A program made the translations under genes and the position numbers. From an uncultured Pseudomonadales bacterium (GTDB lineage: Bacteria > Pseudomonadota > Gammaproteobacteria > Pseudomonadales > Pseudohongiellaceae), in NCBI GenBank assembly GCA_949372635.1, contig CASIAB010000007.1, forward strand, positions 186,001 to 250,000: a stretch of 64,000 nt of DNA, written 5' to 3'. Shown here in pieces: positions 50,857 through 60,559 of this stretch (the stretch's first letter is position 1; every line of letters begins with the position of its first letter). The notes beneath the pieces are model-generated. The model saw nothing but the letters and a program-made list of their open reading frames with translations, ran no database searches and was not told the origin of the DNA.

Positions 50857-51690
50857 GGTGACTATTCAGTCGCCTATACCCTGGCAGCAGGCGAAACGTT
50901 ATGGGAAATTGCAGGCTAATTCAGGAACCTTGGATTGACATCTGACAGCCGGATGAATACTTAGATGGCCCTGATCTTATTTATTTTGGCTAAACATCCA
51001 AGCTCAGCATATCGGGCGGAACAGCCCGTGTCTTGATGGAGCAAGGCGATCGTAAAGTATAAAGGGCTTCTCCTCCGGTTAGAGGAGAAGCCCTAAAGAA
51101 TGTCATTCTTAATACCTCGCTGGAATCCATCGAGAACAGTTTTACTAAAAATAAAATTATTAACGCAGCCGAACTAGACGCCACACCTTATATTCTAGCG
51201 AATGTGGTCGACTATCTTAGAATAGGTATAGAAGATTAAATGTTTAGCCGGGGATCTTTACTAATAGTGGCAACGCCCTTCGAAATATATCGTGTCGGCT
51301 GCACCTACCGCGGAGAAGGGCTGCGAAAGAAGCGCGGATGCGGCCTCTTGCTACCACCGAAGAAGTACTGGGTCTAGAGACCGAATTTTTTGGCTCTGCT
51401 AGTATTGTTGAAGACACCGAATCTGATATGAAAAGCTGCCGCGTCAACAATGGTAACAGTAATTTCCGAGTCTGTGAGCGCTTACTAATTAGAAAACGGC
51501 CTAGCATCGATGGAACTATATTGGAACAGTGCTGGTCTATTAGACCTCCGATCGATTGAGCTATGACGCAATTCTCTGCATCACCGAGCCCACTGAACTA
51601 TTCAACGAAGTTGTTAGCCCTCAAAACGACATGACACTCTTCTTTCGCTTCTCTTCTCTACTAGTCTTAGGCTAGTTAATCTTTAGAATC
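50848..51690 (+). pseudogene. LysM peptidoglycan-binding protein gene, decayed
   Basis: In related genomes a LysM-domain gene lies here, divergent from def. Broken pieces remain in order: YTLAAGETLWEIA (LysM, frame 50875), then after a frameshift QEPWIDI and DGPDLIYFG, then GGTARVLMEQGDRKV (about 51016-51057), INAAELDATPYILAN (about 51160), PFEIYRVGCTYRG (about 51278) and GLETEFFGSASIVEDTESD (about 51370). Stops and frame changes separate them, and the parts agree with the order in PA0020-like proteins. The right end near 51690 is approximate. It is non-functional as read. Confidence 0.75.
51063..51094. terminator. Strong hairpin inside the LysM remnant
   Basis: A perfect 13-bp stem, AGGGCTTCTCCTC (51063-51075) with GAGGAGAAGCCCT (51082-51094), and a 6-base loop. 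It looks like a Rho-independent terminator that has lost its T-run, in the middle of the decayed gene. It may instead be an inserted small repeat. Confidence 0.5.
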
Positions 51691-51746
51691 CAACTACGCT
51701 TGGGCTTTGCGCTGAGCTGTCTTCTAAAATCACCCGTGGACTAACA

Positions 51747-52155
51747 ATGTACTCATATATTCGTCTGTACTACTTAACGCTATCAATAGTAGGAAGATCC
51801 CCATAATCTCGAAGTTATTGAGAGAGTTTGGCTCGGTCAAAACGCTAATGAAACTGCCCCGGTTTAAATTGCAGGATCTAGGGTTCTACAACGTACAAAT
51901 CGAATTGCTACGTAGCGTTAGGAGCAAAGCCGACTTTCAGCTTAGTCCTCAGAGTCACTATTTTCACCAACTTATACAACAATTAGCAATATAGGCTGAA
52001 TAGCCTGCAGATATCTTGGATGAATTTGGCGTAGTCGAGCTATCAGCAAGAACAACAAGCGAAGGTACATGTGCAGGAAAGCGAGGTATAGAGTGCAACT
52101 TGGAGGAGCAGAGTTGATTCGCCAAGAGGGCGGTGGTTACTTTAGGTTGTGCTAG
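51747..52155 (+). pseudogene. dprA: DNA processing protein DprA (Smf), internally deleted remnant
   Basis: The N-terminal helix-hairpin-helix part can be read in two frames: YYLTLSIVGRSP (from about 51767) and LLREFGSVKTLMKL to DLGFYNVQIELLRSVRSK (from about 51814). The C-terminal winged-helix end follows, with PADILDEFGVVELSART and GAELIRQEGGGYFRLC before TAG 52153-52155. The whole central Rossmann domain, which binds single-stranded DNA and RecA and is about 220-230 residues, is missing: about 700 bp lost. Frameshifts and stops (51990 and others) confirm decay. The position between LysM and tsaC matches the dprA locus of Pseudomonas-like genomes. Confidence 0.75.
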
Positions 52156-52450
52156 CACCAGTCTAGTTTTCTTGCATAGACTAGCAGTCTGTTGTAGTTT
52201 CCTGTTTCACTATTTTCTAGAGTTCAATCGTGATGCGTTAACCATTTTCTGTCATCTTAATGGGATCAGAAAACGAGTTAAACCTTGAAGAAATCTGCGG
52301 CAGATACTTTAAAGCAGATGCCGACTTAGCAGACAGAGTAAAAGCTGAACGCACTGCAGATATTGTAAAAGCGCAAGTCTAAAAGAATGCGTATCAGGAA
52401 TCCCATAGTTGATGCTGTCGAATTTTAGCAACATTGTTGCCTATTGGTGA
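52156..52450. other. Non-coding or decayed spacer before tsaC
   Basis: No intact gene. In other gammaproteobacteria smg (DUF494) can lie here; a phrase reading LFHYFLEFNRDA near 52204 is too weak to call a relic. A 40-codon frame at 52260-52382 (MGSENELNLEE to VKAQV) has no ribosome-binding site and I do not recognise it. Confidence 0.4.
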
Positions 52451-53017
52451 ATGAGAATTGAAGTGGCCAAGCTAAACATCCAGCGAGCTTGTCAGAGCCT
52501 GAAACAAGGTAATGTTATCGCCTATCCAACCGAGGCTGTTTGGGGTCTAGGCTGTGACCCCCAAAATGAAGCCGCGGTAGGAAAAATCCTTCGTTTAAAA
52601 AATCGTCCGGTGCATAAGGGGTTGATATTAGTTAGTGGGAGCATCGCTCAATTCGAACCGCTTCTTAACAAACTGAGCAGAGAACAGAGAGACAAATTAA
52701 TTGCTTCATGGCCGGGTCATATTACCTGGCTAGTTCCTGACTCTGATAACCTGACACCGGAGTGGATTAAGGGTGATCATCAATCTGTAGCAATACGGGT
52801 AAGCGGCCACACAATTGTGCAGGAATTATGCTCTGCATTTGGTGGGCCTATCGTCTCAACATCGGCCAATGAAGCCGGCAAAGAAGAAATTAAATCTAGG
52901 TTTATACTTGAAGATAAATTTGCAGATAAGATAGCTGGCATAGTAGATGGAGACCTTGGAAAATCGGCAAAGCCGTCCGAGATACGGGACTTACTCTCTG
53001 GAAGAGTTATTCGCTGA
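52451..53017 (+). CDS. tsaC: L-threonylcarbamoyladenylate synthase TsaC
   Basis: Makes threonylcarbamoyl-AMP for the t6A37 tRNA modification; 188 residues, the short TsaC form without the Sua5 extra domain. The YrdC motifs include VIAYPTEAVWGLGCDP, the basic KxR region LRLKNRPVHKGLILV and TSANEAG. It is intact although the genes just upstream have decayed. Confidence 0.95.
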   Translation: MRIEVAKLNIQRACQSLKQGNVIAYPTEAVWGLGCDPQNEAAVGKILRLKNRPVHKGLILVSGSIAQFEPLLNKLSREQRDKLIASWPGHITWLVPDSDNLTPEWIKGDHQSVAIRVSGHTIVQELCSAFGGPIVSTSANEAGKEEIKSRFILEDKFADKIAGIVDGDLGKSAKPSEIRDLLSGRVIR

Positions 53018-53054
53018 ACTAGGGCTAGATGTTCTGAAGTGGGTGAAACTTTAA

Positions 53055-53987
<933 letters not shown>

Positions 53988-54044
53988 TCTTCTGGGTAAA
54001 AGCTCCAAAAGAAAAAGAAAATTGAAAGAAGAGAAACATCACCT

Positions 54045-54878
54045 GTGTCTAAATATGCAGTACTCGGCAATCCTGTAAGTCATAGCAAATCACCACTGAT
54101 CCATTCCATGTTTGCGCAGCAAACAGATCAGACGATGAGCTATGTGGCTATCCCTTTAGAAAAAAATGAATTCGAAGCCTTCGTCAGGAAATTCTTTGCC
54201 GAGGGTGGGGCGGGATTGAACGTGACGGTTCCCTTCAAAGGAAATGCATTTGTACTAGCTGCAAGTTGTTCCCCTAGGGCAGAGTTAGCGCAAGCCGTAA
54301 ATACCTTGTTTCTAGACGATAACGGACGCATCTGTGGCGACAATACGGATGGTGTTGGTCTCGTGAGTGATCTTAAGCTAAATAATAAGGTAGCGATTAG
54401 TGGCCAAAGAGTGCTCATCCTAGGCGCCGGTGGTGCAGTTCGCGGAATCATGGCTGCGCTCGTTTATGAAAAAGCAGCCGCGATCACAATTGTTAATCGA
54501 GACGTACCTAAAGCCAAACTCTTGGCTGAGGAGATGCAATCCATGGCACCTATCGAAGTCATGTCGTATGCAATGTTGCAAGAAGATGCTAACAATGGTC
54601 GCAGTTATGACCTGATAATCAATGGAACATCCTCTAGCTTGAAGGGAGAAATGCCTAAGCTAGATGCGAAAGTTATTGCGCCTGGTTGCTGTTGCTATGA
54701 TCTGATGTATTCGGCAACGGACACACTCTTTTTGCAGTGGGCGAAACAGGAAGGGGCAAGGAAAAGTATCGACGGCTTAGGGATGTTGGTTGAACAGGCA
54801 GCTGAAGCGTTCGCATTATGGCGAGGAGTTCGTCCTAACACTGCCACAGTTATGGCCCACCTGCGAGAGCAATTCTAG
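54045..54878 (+). CDS. aroE: Shikimate dehydrogenase
   Basis: NADPH-dependent shikimate pathway enzyme; 277 residues from GTG 54045. The shikimate site GNPVSHSKSP (residues 8-17), the catalytic Lys in NVTVPFKGNAF, the catalytic Asp in GDNTDGVG and the NADP site LGAGGAVRGIM are all present. It is followed by a strong terminator. Confidence 0.96.
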   Translation: MSKYAVLGNPVSHSKSPLIHSMFAQQTDQTMSYVAIPLEKNEFEAFVRKFFAEGGAGLNVTVPFKGNAFVLAASCSPRAELAQAVNTLFLDDNGRICGDNTDGVGLVSDLKLNNKVAISGQRVLILGAGGAVRGIMAALVYEKAAAITIVNRDVPKAKLLAEEMQSMAPIEVMSYAMLQEDANNGRSYDLIINGTSSSLKGEMPKLDAKVIAPGCCCYDLMYSATDTLFLQWAKQEGARKSIDGLGMLVEQAAEAFALWRGVRPNTATVMAHLREQF

Positions 54879-54916
54879 CTGTCTTCTTAGCGTGCAGTGT
54901 TTTCCCTTTTCGACAG

Positions 54917-54955
54917 GCATAAAAAAAGCCGATTAAGAACCGGCCTTTTTTATGC
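54917..54955. terminator. Bidirectional Rho-independent terminator
   Basis: GCATAAAAAA-GCCG (54917-54931) pairs with CGGC-TTTTTTATGC (54941-54955) with one mismatch and a 9-base loop. It lies between convergent aroE and the oxidase subunit IV gene and has T-runs on both strands. Confidence 0.9.
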
Positions 54956-54962
54956 AGAGAAG

Positions 54963-55367
54963 CTAGTGAGCTTCCTCTTCTGCGTGTTCCGCCCCCTCAC
55001 CATGTTCGCCACCGTGAAGATCATTCGGAGTAAGTGCGACTGCATTCGGATCATGACCCATGTACTGGTAGCGTGCCTGGGAAGTATAGAACCCTTCGAC
55101 TGTCATAAGGCCAATAAGAACTAACAGCACAATCGGTGGACCAAGAATAGTTAGGACCAGCGCCATTCTTTCCCAAACCACATGCATGAAGATTGCTACG
55201 ATAAACCCTGCCTTCAAGGCCATGAACAGGAGTACTAGTCCCCAGCGCATCCCGCCCTGCACATTAAAGTAATCAACTGCGTAAGAGAACGAACTCAAAA
55301 CGAACAGAAGAGTCCAAATCTTATAATAAATCCCTAGGGGATGTTGTTGACCTGCTTCAGCTGACAT
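54963..55367 (-). CDS. Cytochrome c oxidase subunit IV family protein
   Basis: Small membrane subunit of the aa3/caa3 oxidase; 134 residues with three hydrophobic segments (about 13-32, 40-58 and 68-88), an opening GIYYKIWTLLFVLSSFSYAVDY and an acidic, His-rich tail (GGEHGEGAEHAEEEAH). It is the last gene of the oxidase operon, 12 bp after subunit III. Confidence 0.88.
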   Translation of the reverse strand: MSAEAGQQHPLGIYYKIWTLLFVLSSFSYAVDYFNVQGGMRWGLVLLFMALKAGFIVAIFMHVVWERMALVLTILGPPIVLLVLIGLMTVEGFYTSQARYQYMGHDPNAVALTPNDLHGGEHGEGAEHAEEEAH

Positions 55368-55379
55368 TTCTGTCCCCTC

Positions 55380-56045
55380 TTACAATAAGTAGAAAAATGC
55401 GAAAATGAATACCCAAACAAGATCCACAAAGTGCCAATACAAACCGGCAATCTCTACGATCTCATAACCTTTCTTGTCGTAATGGCCCTTCTTTACTTTG
55501 AAGGCAACTGTTAACAAGTAAATGACACCGGCGGTTACGTGCAAACCGTGAAAGCCGGTAATCATAAAAAATACGGACCCAAACTGAGACGCTCCAAAGG
55601 GATTACCCCAAGGCCTAACACCCTCTTCCAGTATCAGCTTGCTCCACTCAAATACCTGCATGCCCACAAAGGAGGCACCAAAGGCCGCAGTAGCAGCCAT
55701 AAACCAGAATGTCTTTTGCTTATCTCTGCGATACCCAAAATTAACCGCCAGCGCCATAGTTCCAGAGCTGGTGATCAGTATAAAGGTCATTATCGCGATC
55801 AAAATTAGCGGGATGGGGTCGCCGCCGAAAGAAAGGGCAAATATTTCACTCTGCAGTGGCCATGGCTCGGTTGTACTCAACCGAACATGGAGATATCCCG
55901 TCAGAAAGCTAGTGAAAATAAAGGTATCACTCACGAGGAAGATCCACATCATGGCCTTACCCCAAGGCACATGGTAGGCCTGTTTATCTGCGCTCCAATC
56001 GTCGACTAGGGTCGAGTTTGGTTCGCTTATAGCTGCGTCGCTCAT
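55380..56045 (-). CDS. Cytochrome c oxidase subunit III
   Basis: Five-helix COX3-family membrane subunit; 221 residues. Family features are the N-terminal PWGKAMMWIFLVSDTFIFTSFLTGY, the FYGSVFFMITGFHGLHVTAGVIY-type segment (here FGSVFFMITGFHGLHV) and GLYWHFVDLVWVFIFAFFYL at the end. It is separated by 63 bp from a second subunit III-like gene. Confidence 0.94.
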   Translation of the reverse strand: MSDAAISEPNSTLVDDWSADKQAYHVPWGKAMMWIFLVSDTFIFTSFLTGYLHVRLSTTEPWPLQSEIFALSFGGDPIPLILIAIMTFILITSSGTMALAVNFGYRRDKQKTFWFMAATAAFGASFVGMQVFEWSKLILEEGVRPWGNPFGASQFGSVFFMITGFHGLHVTAGVIYLLTVAFKVKKGHYDKKGYEIVEIAGLYWHFVDLVWVFIFAFFYLL

Positions 56046-56108
56046 TCTTATTTCCTATTAATGTTCTAATTAAAGCTCTAATTTTCCCAACCGCTAATTA
56101 TTCACTAA

Positions 56109-56723
56109 TTAGGTATTGGAAAGAATTGCAAAAATAACTAACCAGACAATCAGCAAAAAGTGCCAATATAAAGTACAAAGCTCGATACTAAGGCGTACGT
56201 CGTCAGGCTTGCTCCCAGATAGTAACCGTATTGAACTCTTACTCCATACCCAAAGCCCACCTAGTAAGTGAGCGATGTGCAAACCTGTCAACAGGTAGAA
56301 AAAGGAGTTAGCTGGATTAGAGGCTACATAAAAACCGGTAGCCTGCAGATTTTCCCAGATAACCATCTGCCCTGCTATAAACAGCAAGGCAAACACGCCT
56401 CCACTGATAAAGGCAGTCATCAAGTTTTTCTGTTTGCCTGCATTGGCTATATTTCTTGCCCATTGAAAAAAAATACTACTGATGGCGAGCAATCCAGTGT
56501 TCAGCCATAGCTGAAATGGTTCGGCCAGTGGCTCCCAATCCGGTAACGACATCCGGATAACATAGCTGACACCAAACATCGAAAAAATCACTGAGGCAAT
56601 CGTTAGGAAGAACCCAAGCGCGACACGCTCCGGGGGGGTGTCGAAAGCGCCCTCCGGATTTAGTCCGCCGATTATTCCCTTTCGTTCCCAAGGCTTCTCG
56701 GTAAGTGTCTTAAATAGGCTCAT
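56109..56723 (-). CDS. Second heme-copper oxidase subunit III-like protein
   Basis: A 204-residue COX3-family protein with about five hydrophobic segments. It shares with the neighbouring subunit III the FYLLTGLHIAHLLGG helix and the TLYWHFLLIVWLVIFAIL ending, but the N-terminal part (with ERVALGFFLTIASVIF) differs. It overlaps the subunit I gene by 4 bp (ATGA type), so it is translated with it. Its separate role is unknown; it may be a structural or assembly subunit. Confidence 0.88.
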   Translation of the reverse strand: MSLFKTLTEKPWERKGIIGGLNPEGAFDTPPERVALGFFLTIASVIFSMFGVSYVIRMSLPDWEPLAEPFQLWLNTGLLAISSIFFQWARNIANAGKQKNLMTAFISGGVFALLFIAGQMVIWENLQATGFYVASNPANSFFYLLTGLHIAHLLGGLWVWSKSSIRLLSGSKPDDVRLSIELCTLYWHFLLIVWLVIFAILSNT

Positions 56724-58510
56724 GCGCCTGCCTTGGATACGCCATGATCTGAATCGAAATGTTGCTCATCCGCAGCTGGCTCATCACCATCAGGCACATT
56801 CTGTGGAATGAAATCTTCCTGTGCACCTGGAACGCTGTAGTCGTAAGCCCAACGATAAACAGTTGGTAGCTCATCACCCCAGTTGCCATGTTTAGGCGGG
56901 GTATCAGGTGTCTGCCATTCTAAAGAGGCAGAACCCCAAGGGTTAGGCCCTGCTGCCTTGCCATTACGCAAGCTCCAGAATATGTTGATGAAGAATAGGA
57001 TCTGCGCTGCGCCGACTATTAGTGCTGCGATTGTGATCGCTGCGTTCAAGTCTTGCGCAGACTCTGGGATAAAGTCTGTGGATCCCATTGCGTAGTAGCG
57101 ACGCGGAACACCCAAGAAGCCAAGGTAGTGCATCGGCAAGTAGATTGCGTAGGTACCTAGGAAAGTAATCCAGAAGTGTGCTTTCGCCATACCCTCATGG
57201 AACATGCGACCTGAAACTTTTGGAAACCAGTGATACAAAGCAGCAAAGATAACTAGCACAGGTGATACACCCATAACCATGTGGAAGTGGGCTACCACAA
57301 AATAAGTATCCGAAAGAGGCAAGTCGATAACCACGTTACCTAAGAACAAGCCAGTCAATCCACCGTGGATGAATGTAAAGATAAATCCGATGGCGAAATA
57401 CATTGGTGCATTTAGGCGGATATCCCCCTCCCAAAGTGTTAGCACCCAGTTGTATACCTTGAGTGCAGTGGGAACAGCGATGATCAATGTGGTTGTGGCG
57501 AAGAAGAATCCGAAGTAGGGGTGCATGCCACTTACGTACATGTGGTGCGCCCATACGACGAAGCTTAATCCGCCAATGGCGATGATCGCCCAAACCATCA
57601 TGCGGTAACCGAAGATATTCTTTCGTGCATGAGTAGATAGTACGTCAGACACAAGGCCGAACGCTGGGAGCGCCACGATATAGACTTCGGGATGGCCGAA
57701 GAACCAGAACAAGTGTTGGAATAAGATCGGGCTACCGCCATTGTGGTCAAGCGGCGTGCCTGACTCGATAACTGCTGGCATGAAAAAGCTAGTGCCTAGG
57801 AGGAGGTCGAAAAGCATCATGATTGCTGAAACAAGCAGCGCTGGAAATGCAAATAGACCAAGAATTGTCGCGATAAAAATTCCCCATACTGTAAGAGGAA
57901 GACGCATCATAGTTAACCCGCGACAACGATACTGTAAAACTGTAGTCACGTAGTTCAGGCCGCCCATTGTGAAGGCAACAACGAACACAGCTAGCGAGAG
58001 CAGCATCAGCACGATGCCCATATCATGACCAGGTGTACCGGCCAAAGCAGTTTGAGGAGGATACAACGTCCACCCTGCCCCGGTTGGCCCGCCACCGACA
58101 AAGAAGCTCGACAGAAGAATAATTACTGAAAGAGCGTATACCCAAACACTTAGCATGTTCAGGAACGGGAACACCATGTCTCTCGCGCCGCACATGAGTG
58201 GTATTAGATAGTTCCCAAACCCACCTAGCAGCAAGGCTGTCAGCATGTACACAACCATGATCATGCCGTGCATAGTTACCGACTGGTAGTAAGAACTTGG
58301 GTCGATCAGATCAAATGTTTCTGGGAAACCCAACTGCATGCGCATTAGAAGCGACAGAATCAACGCAACTACACCAACCGCGATGGCTAGGCCACCGTAT
58401 TGAATGGCAATCACCTTGTGATCTTGGCTCCAAACATATTTTGTAACCCAACTATGGGGGTGGTGCATTTCCATTTCGGAATCTTGATCAGCTAATGGTA
58501 CGTAAGCCAT
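56720..58510 (-). CDS. ctaD: Cytochrome c oxidase subunit I
   Basis: Catalytic heme-copper subunit of an A-type oxidase; 596 residues, twelve or so helices. The low-spin heme His lies in YYQSVTMHGMIMVVYM, the Cu-B region is FWFFGHPEVYIVALP with the cross-linked His-Tyr pair and the proton-gating Glu, further His ligands are in WAHHMYVSG, and heme ligands in VVAHFHMVMG. The C-terminal tail (about 545-596) is acidic and soluble. It is 87 bp downstream of subunit II. Confidence 0.96.
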   Translation of the reverse strand: MAYVPLADQDSEMEMHHPHSWVTKYVWSQDHKVIAIQYGGLAIAVGVVALILSLLMRMQLGFPETFDLIDPSSYYQSVTMHGMIMVVYMLTALLLGGFGNYLIPLMCGARDMVFPFLNMLSVWVYALSVIILLSSFFVGGGPTGAGWTLYPPQTALAGTPGHDMGIVLMLLSLAVFVVAFTMGGLNYVTTVLQYRCRGLTMMRLPLTVWGIFIATILGLFAFPALLVSAIMMLFDLLLGTSFFMPAVIESGTPLDHNGGSPILFQHLFWFFGHPEVYIVALPAFGLVSDVLSTHARKNIFGYRMMVWAIIAIGGLSFVVWAHHMYVSGMHPYFGFFFATTTLIIAVPTALKVYNWVLTLWEGDIRLNAPMYFAIGFIFTFIHGGLTGLFLGNVVIDLPLSDTYFVVAHFHMVMGVSPVLVIFAALYHWFPKVSGRMFHEGMAKAHFWITFLGTYAIYLPMHYLGFLGVPRRYYAMGSTDFIPESAQDLNAAITIAALIVGAAQILFFINIFWSLRNGKAAGPNPWGSASLEWQTPDTPPKHGNWGDELPTVYRWAYDYSVPGAQEDFIPQNVPDGDEPAADEQHFDSDHGVSKAGA

Positions 58511-58597
58511 TAAATCCTCCTAACTCTATAATCTTTGTATCAGCCAGCTATGGCTAAAATTCGTTGACAATCTTATCTAATAATTTTTTGTAGCTAG

Positions 58598-59953
58598 CTA
58601 TCTCAATGTATTGATATAAGCTGCTACGTCTTCAATTTCTTCGAGCCCTGACATGGCAGTAGCCATACCAACCATCTGCTCGCCATAGTCATCGCTTGGG
58701 TGTAAGCCACGGATACCAGCTCTGAAATTGCTGATCTGCGTAACGAAATACCAATCGCTCATACCTGCAAGTTTAGGAGCATCGGTGTACCAAGTGCCAT
58801 CACCGTTATCCAAGTGACAAGCCGCGCAGTTTCGATTATATATCTCGTAGCCATTGGCAACGTCACCAGTCACGGTTGGGGTGGCAGCTGTGTCAGGCAT
58901 TGTGGCGATATAGGCAGCCATATTGCGAACGGCAGTATCGTCTACGAGCATGTTCGCCATCGCAGTCATTGCCTGGCCGTTGGTATCGCCTTCACCACCG
59001 CGGACGCCTTCTTTGAAATACTTCAGCTGTCGTTCGATGTACCAAGGCGATTGTCCAGCTAGTTTCGGGCTATTCAGTGCTTGGTTACCCTCTCCCTGTG
59101 CTCCGTGGCAAGCAGCGCAAACTGCATACTGTGCTTGGCCGGCGGCGGGGTTAGCAGCGGCAACCGCTTGGGTTTCTGCGAATGTAGGCTGCGCATCAAG
59201 CCAAACGTCATATTCTGCTTGAGTTTCTACGACTACGGCGCCGCGCATGGCGAAGTGGCCAATGCCACAAAGCTCTTCACACATGAGGTCGTAACGGCCC
59301 GCCTTGTTTGGCTCAAACCATATGTATGAAATGAGGCCAGGAACTAGGTCCATCTTCACGCGGAACTGAGGAACGGTGTAGTTGTGTAACGTGTCATTGG
59401 AGCGAAGCAATGCTTTAACAGGCTTGTCCAGAGGTAAGTGCATTTCAGGGGCAGTAACGATTACATCGTCCTGACCGTTCGGGTCTTCAACATTGACACC
59501 AAAGGGATTGCCCTCGGTCACGAGCTGTGTGTCTGCTGTACCCATAATGCCATCGGCACCGGGATAGCGGAACGCCCACTGCCATTGCTGGCCCATGGCT
59601 TCGAATTCAGTGGCATCGTCAGGGGGGGTAACAATGCTAGCCCATACGAAAAGCCCAGGCGCGAGCATTGTGACAACGCCGACGGTCGTGATGACTGAAA
59701 GCCAGACTTCCAATCTATGATTTTCAGGCTCGTAAGCGGCTTTTTGCCCTTCTTTATGCCGATACTTGTAAACGCAGTAAGCCAGAAATAGATTCAATAA
59801 GATAAATACTATTCCAGTAACCCAAAAAGTGACGTCGATAGTGAAATCGATTGATCCCCAATCGGCTGCAATATCTGTGAACCACCAAGGGCTGGCAAAA
59901 TGGAAAATTACTGATCCAATTACCAACAAGAAAATAACGACCGCTAAAGCCAT
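58598..59953 (-). CDS. ctaC: Cytochrome c oxidase subunit II with two fused cytochrome c domains
   Basis: Electron-entry subunit; 451 residues. Two N-terminal membrane helices (about 1-20 and 42-62, plus 86-106) lead to a cupredoxin domain with CuA ligands His190, Cys225, Cys229, His233 and Met236 (CEELCGIGHFAM). Two cytochrome c domains follow, with CAACH at 279-283 and CAACH at 376-380. A diheme C-terminal extension suggests a caa3-like enzyme that takes electrons through its own hemes. It is the first gene of the oxidase operon and starts 606 bp from cyoE on the other side. Confidence 0.95.
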   Translation of the reverse strand: MALAVVIFLLVIGSVIFHFASPWWFTDIAADWGSIDFTIDVTFWVTGIVFILLNLFLAYCVYKYRHKEGQKAAYEPENHRLEVWLSVITTVGVVTMLAPGLFVWASIVTPPDDATEFEAMGQQWQWAFRYPGADGIMGTADTQLVTEGNPFGVNVEDPNGQDDVIVTAPEMHLPLDKPVKALLRSNDTLHNYTVPQFRVKMDLVPGLISYIWFEPNKAGRYDLMCEELCGIGHFAMRGAVVVETQAEYDVWLDAQPTFAETQAVAAANPAAGQAQYAVCAACHGAQGEGNQALNSPKLAGQSPWYIERQLKYFKEGVRGGEGDTNGQAMTAMANMLVDDTAVRNMAAYIATMPDTAATPTVTGDVANGYEIYNRNCAACHLDNGDGTWYTDAPKLAGMSDWYFVTQISNFRAGIRGLHPSDDYGEQMVGMATAMSGLEEIEDVAAYINTLR

Positions 59954-60559
59954 AAACCCGCCTTCCTTCTATAAAATTACGAACGTTTTCCTAGCGTCGT
60001 GGAGAAGAAGTATCGCCAAGCACTAGGGGAAATTAGTTGTTGTGCACATCGCGGCCCAGAGAAACAAGAGTTGAAGCTCAATGCCATCACTTTGTCGGCA
60101 GGTTTTGACAATGATTGCCCCCATTGCTCTTCCCGATTCGAAGTTTTGACTCGCCGCTATCCTTGCAAATTATTATTATCTGGTTGGGGAAGTTTCAACC
60201 CTCTGAGAGACTTGAAATTAACCAAGAATTCAAAGATTTTTCTCTATCCTCACGCGCAACGGAATGCTATAGAATATTGGTATTCACTGCAAGTGATCTG
60301 CGGCCTAAAACCCCTAAAACAAGCACGAAATCAAGCATTTTTGACACCTTCCTGTCAGTGTCAAATTTGCGACAGGGATTTGTACAAATTTTGCTAGAAA
60401 AACGCTTAAAACAACCTGCTAGTTCGAGGCAATGATCTTGAGATTCAAAGCCAAACATGATTGAATGCCCGCGCCTTAGAAAGCACTACACAAAGACGCG
60501 GCTCAGTATCTGTTATGGTCCGCTCAAGAAACCCATTCTATTTAGCGTGAAAGTGACCC
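59954..60559. other. Divergent regulatory region between ctaC and cyoE, no supported gene
   Basis: 606 bp without a convincing gene. A 132-codon frame at 59999-60397 and a 107-codon frame at 60115-60435 on the plus strand look like chance: no family, no ribosome site and many rare residues. Assembly genes often found here (surf1, ctaA, ctaG) are absent. Several inverted repeats lie at 60340-60391. Confidence 0.6.
60340..60391. repeat. Cluster of inverted repeats upstream of cyoE
   Basis: TTTGACAC (60340-60347) with GTGTCAAA (60358-60365) and AAATTTG (60363-60369) with CAAATTT (60385-60391) overlap each other, and the latter encloses the palindrome ATTTGTACAAAT (60378-60389). They lie about 170-220 bp before cyoE and could be operators for the divergent oxidase and heme O genes. 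Confidence 0.45.

Noticed and set aside
52204-52240. Possible relic of smg (DUF494) upstream of tsaC
   Set aside because: The only resemblance is a short LFHYF-like phrase; too little to support a call.
59999-60397. 132-codon plus-strand open frame with several Cys residues between ctaC and cyoE
   Set aside because: No recognisable domain, no ribosome-binding site, odd residue composition, and another frame (60115-60435) is equally open over the same bases.
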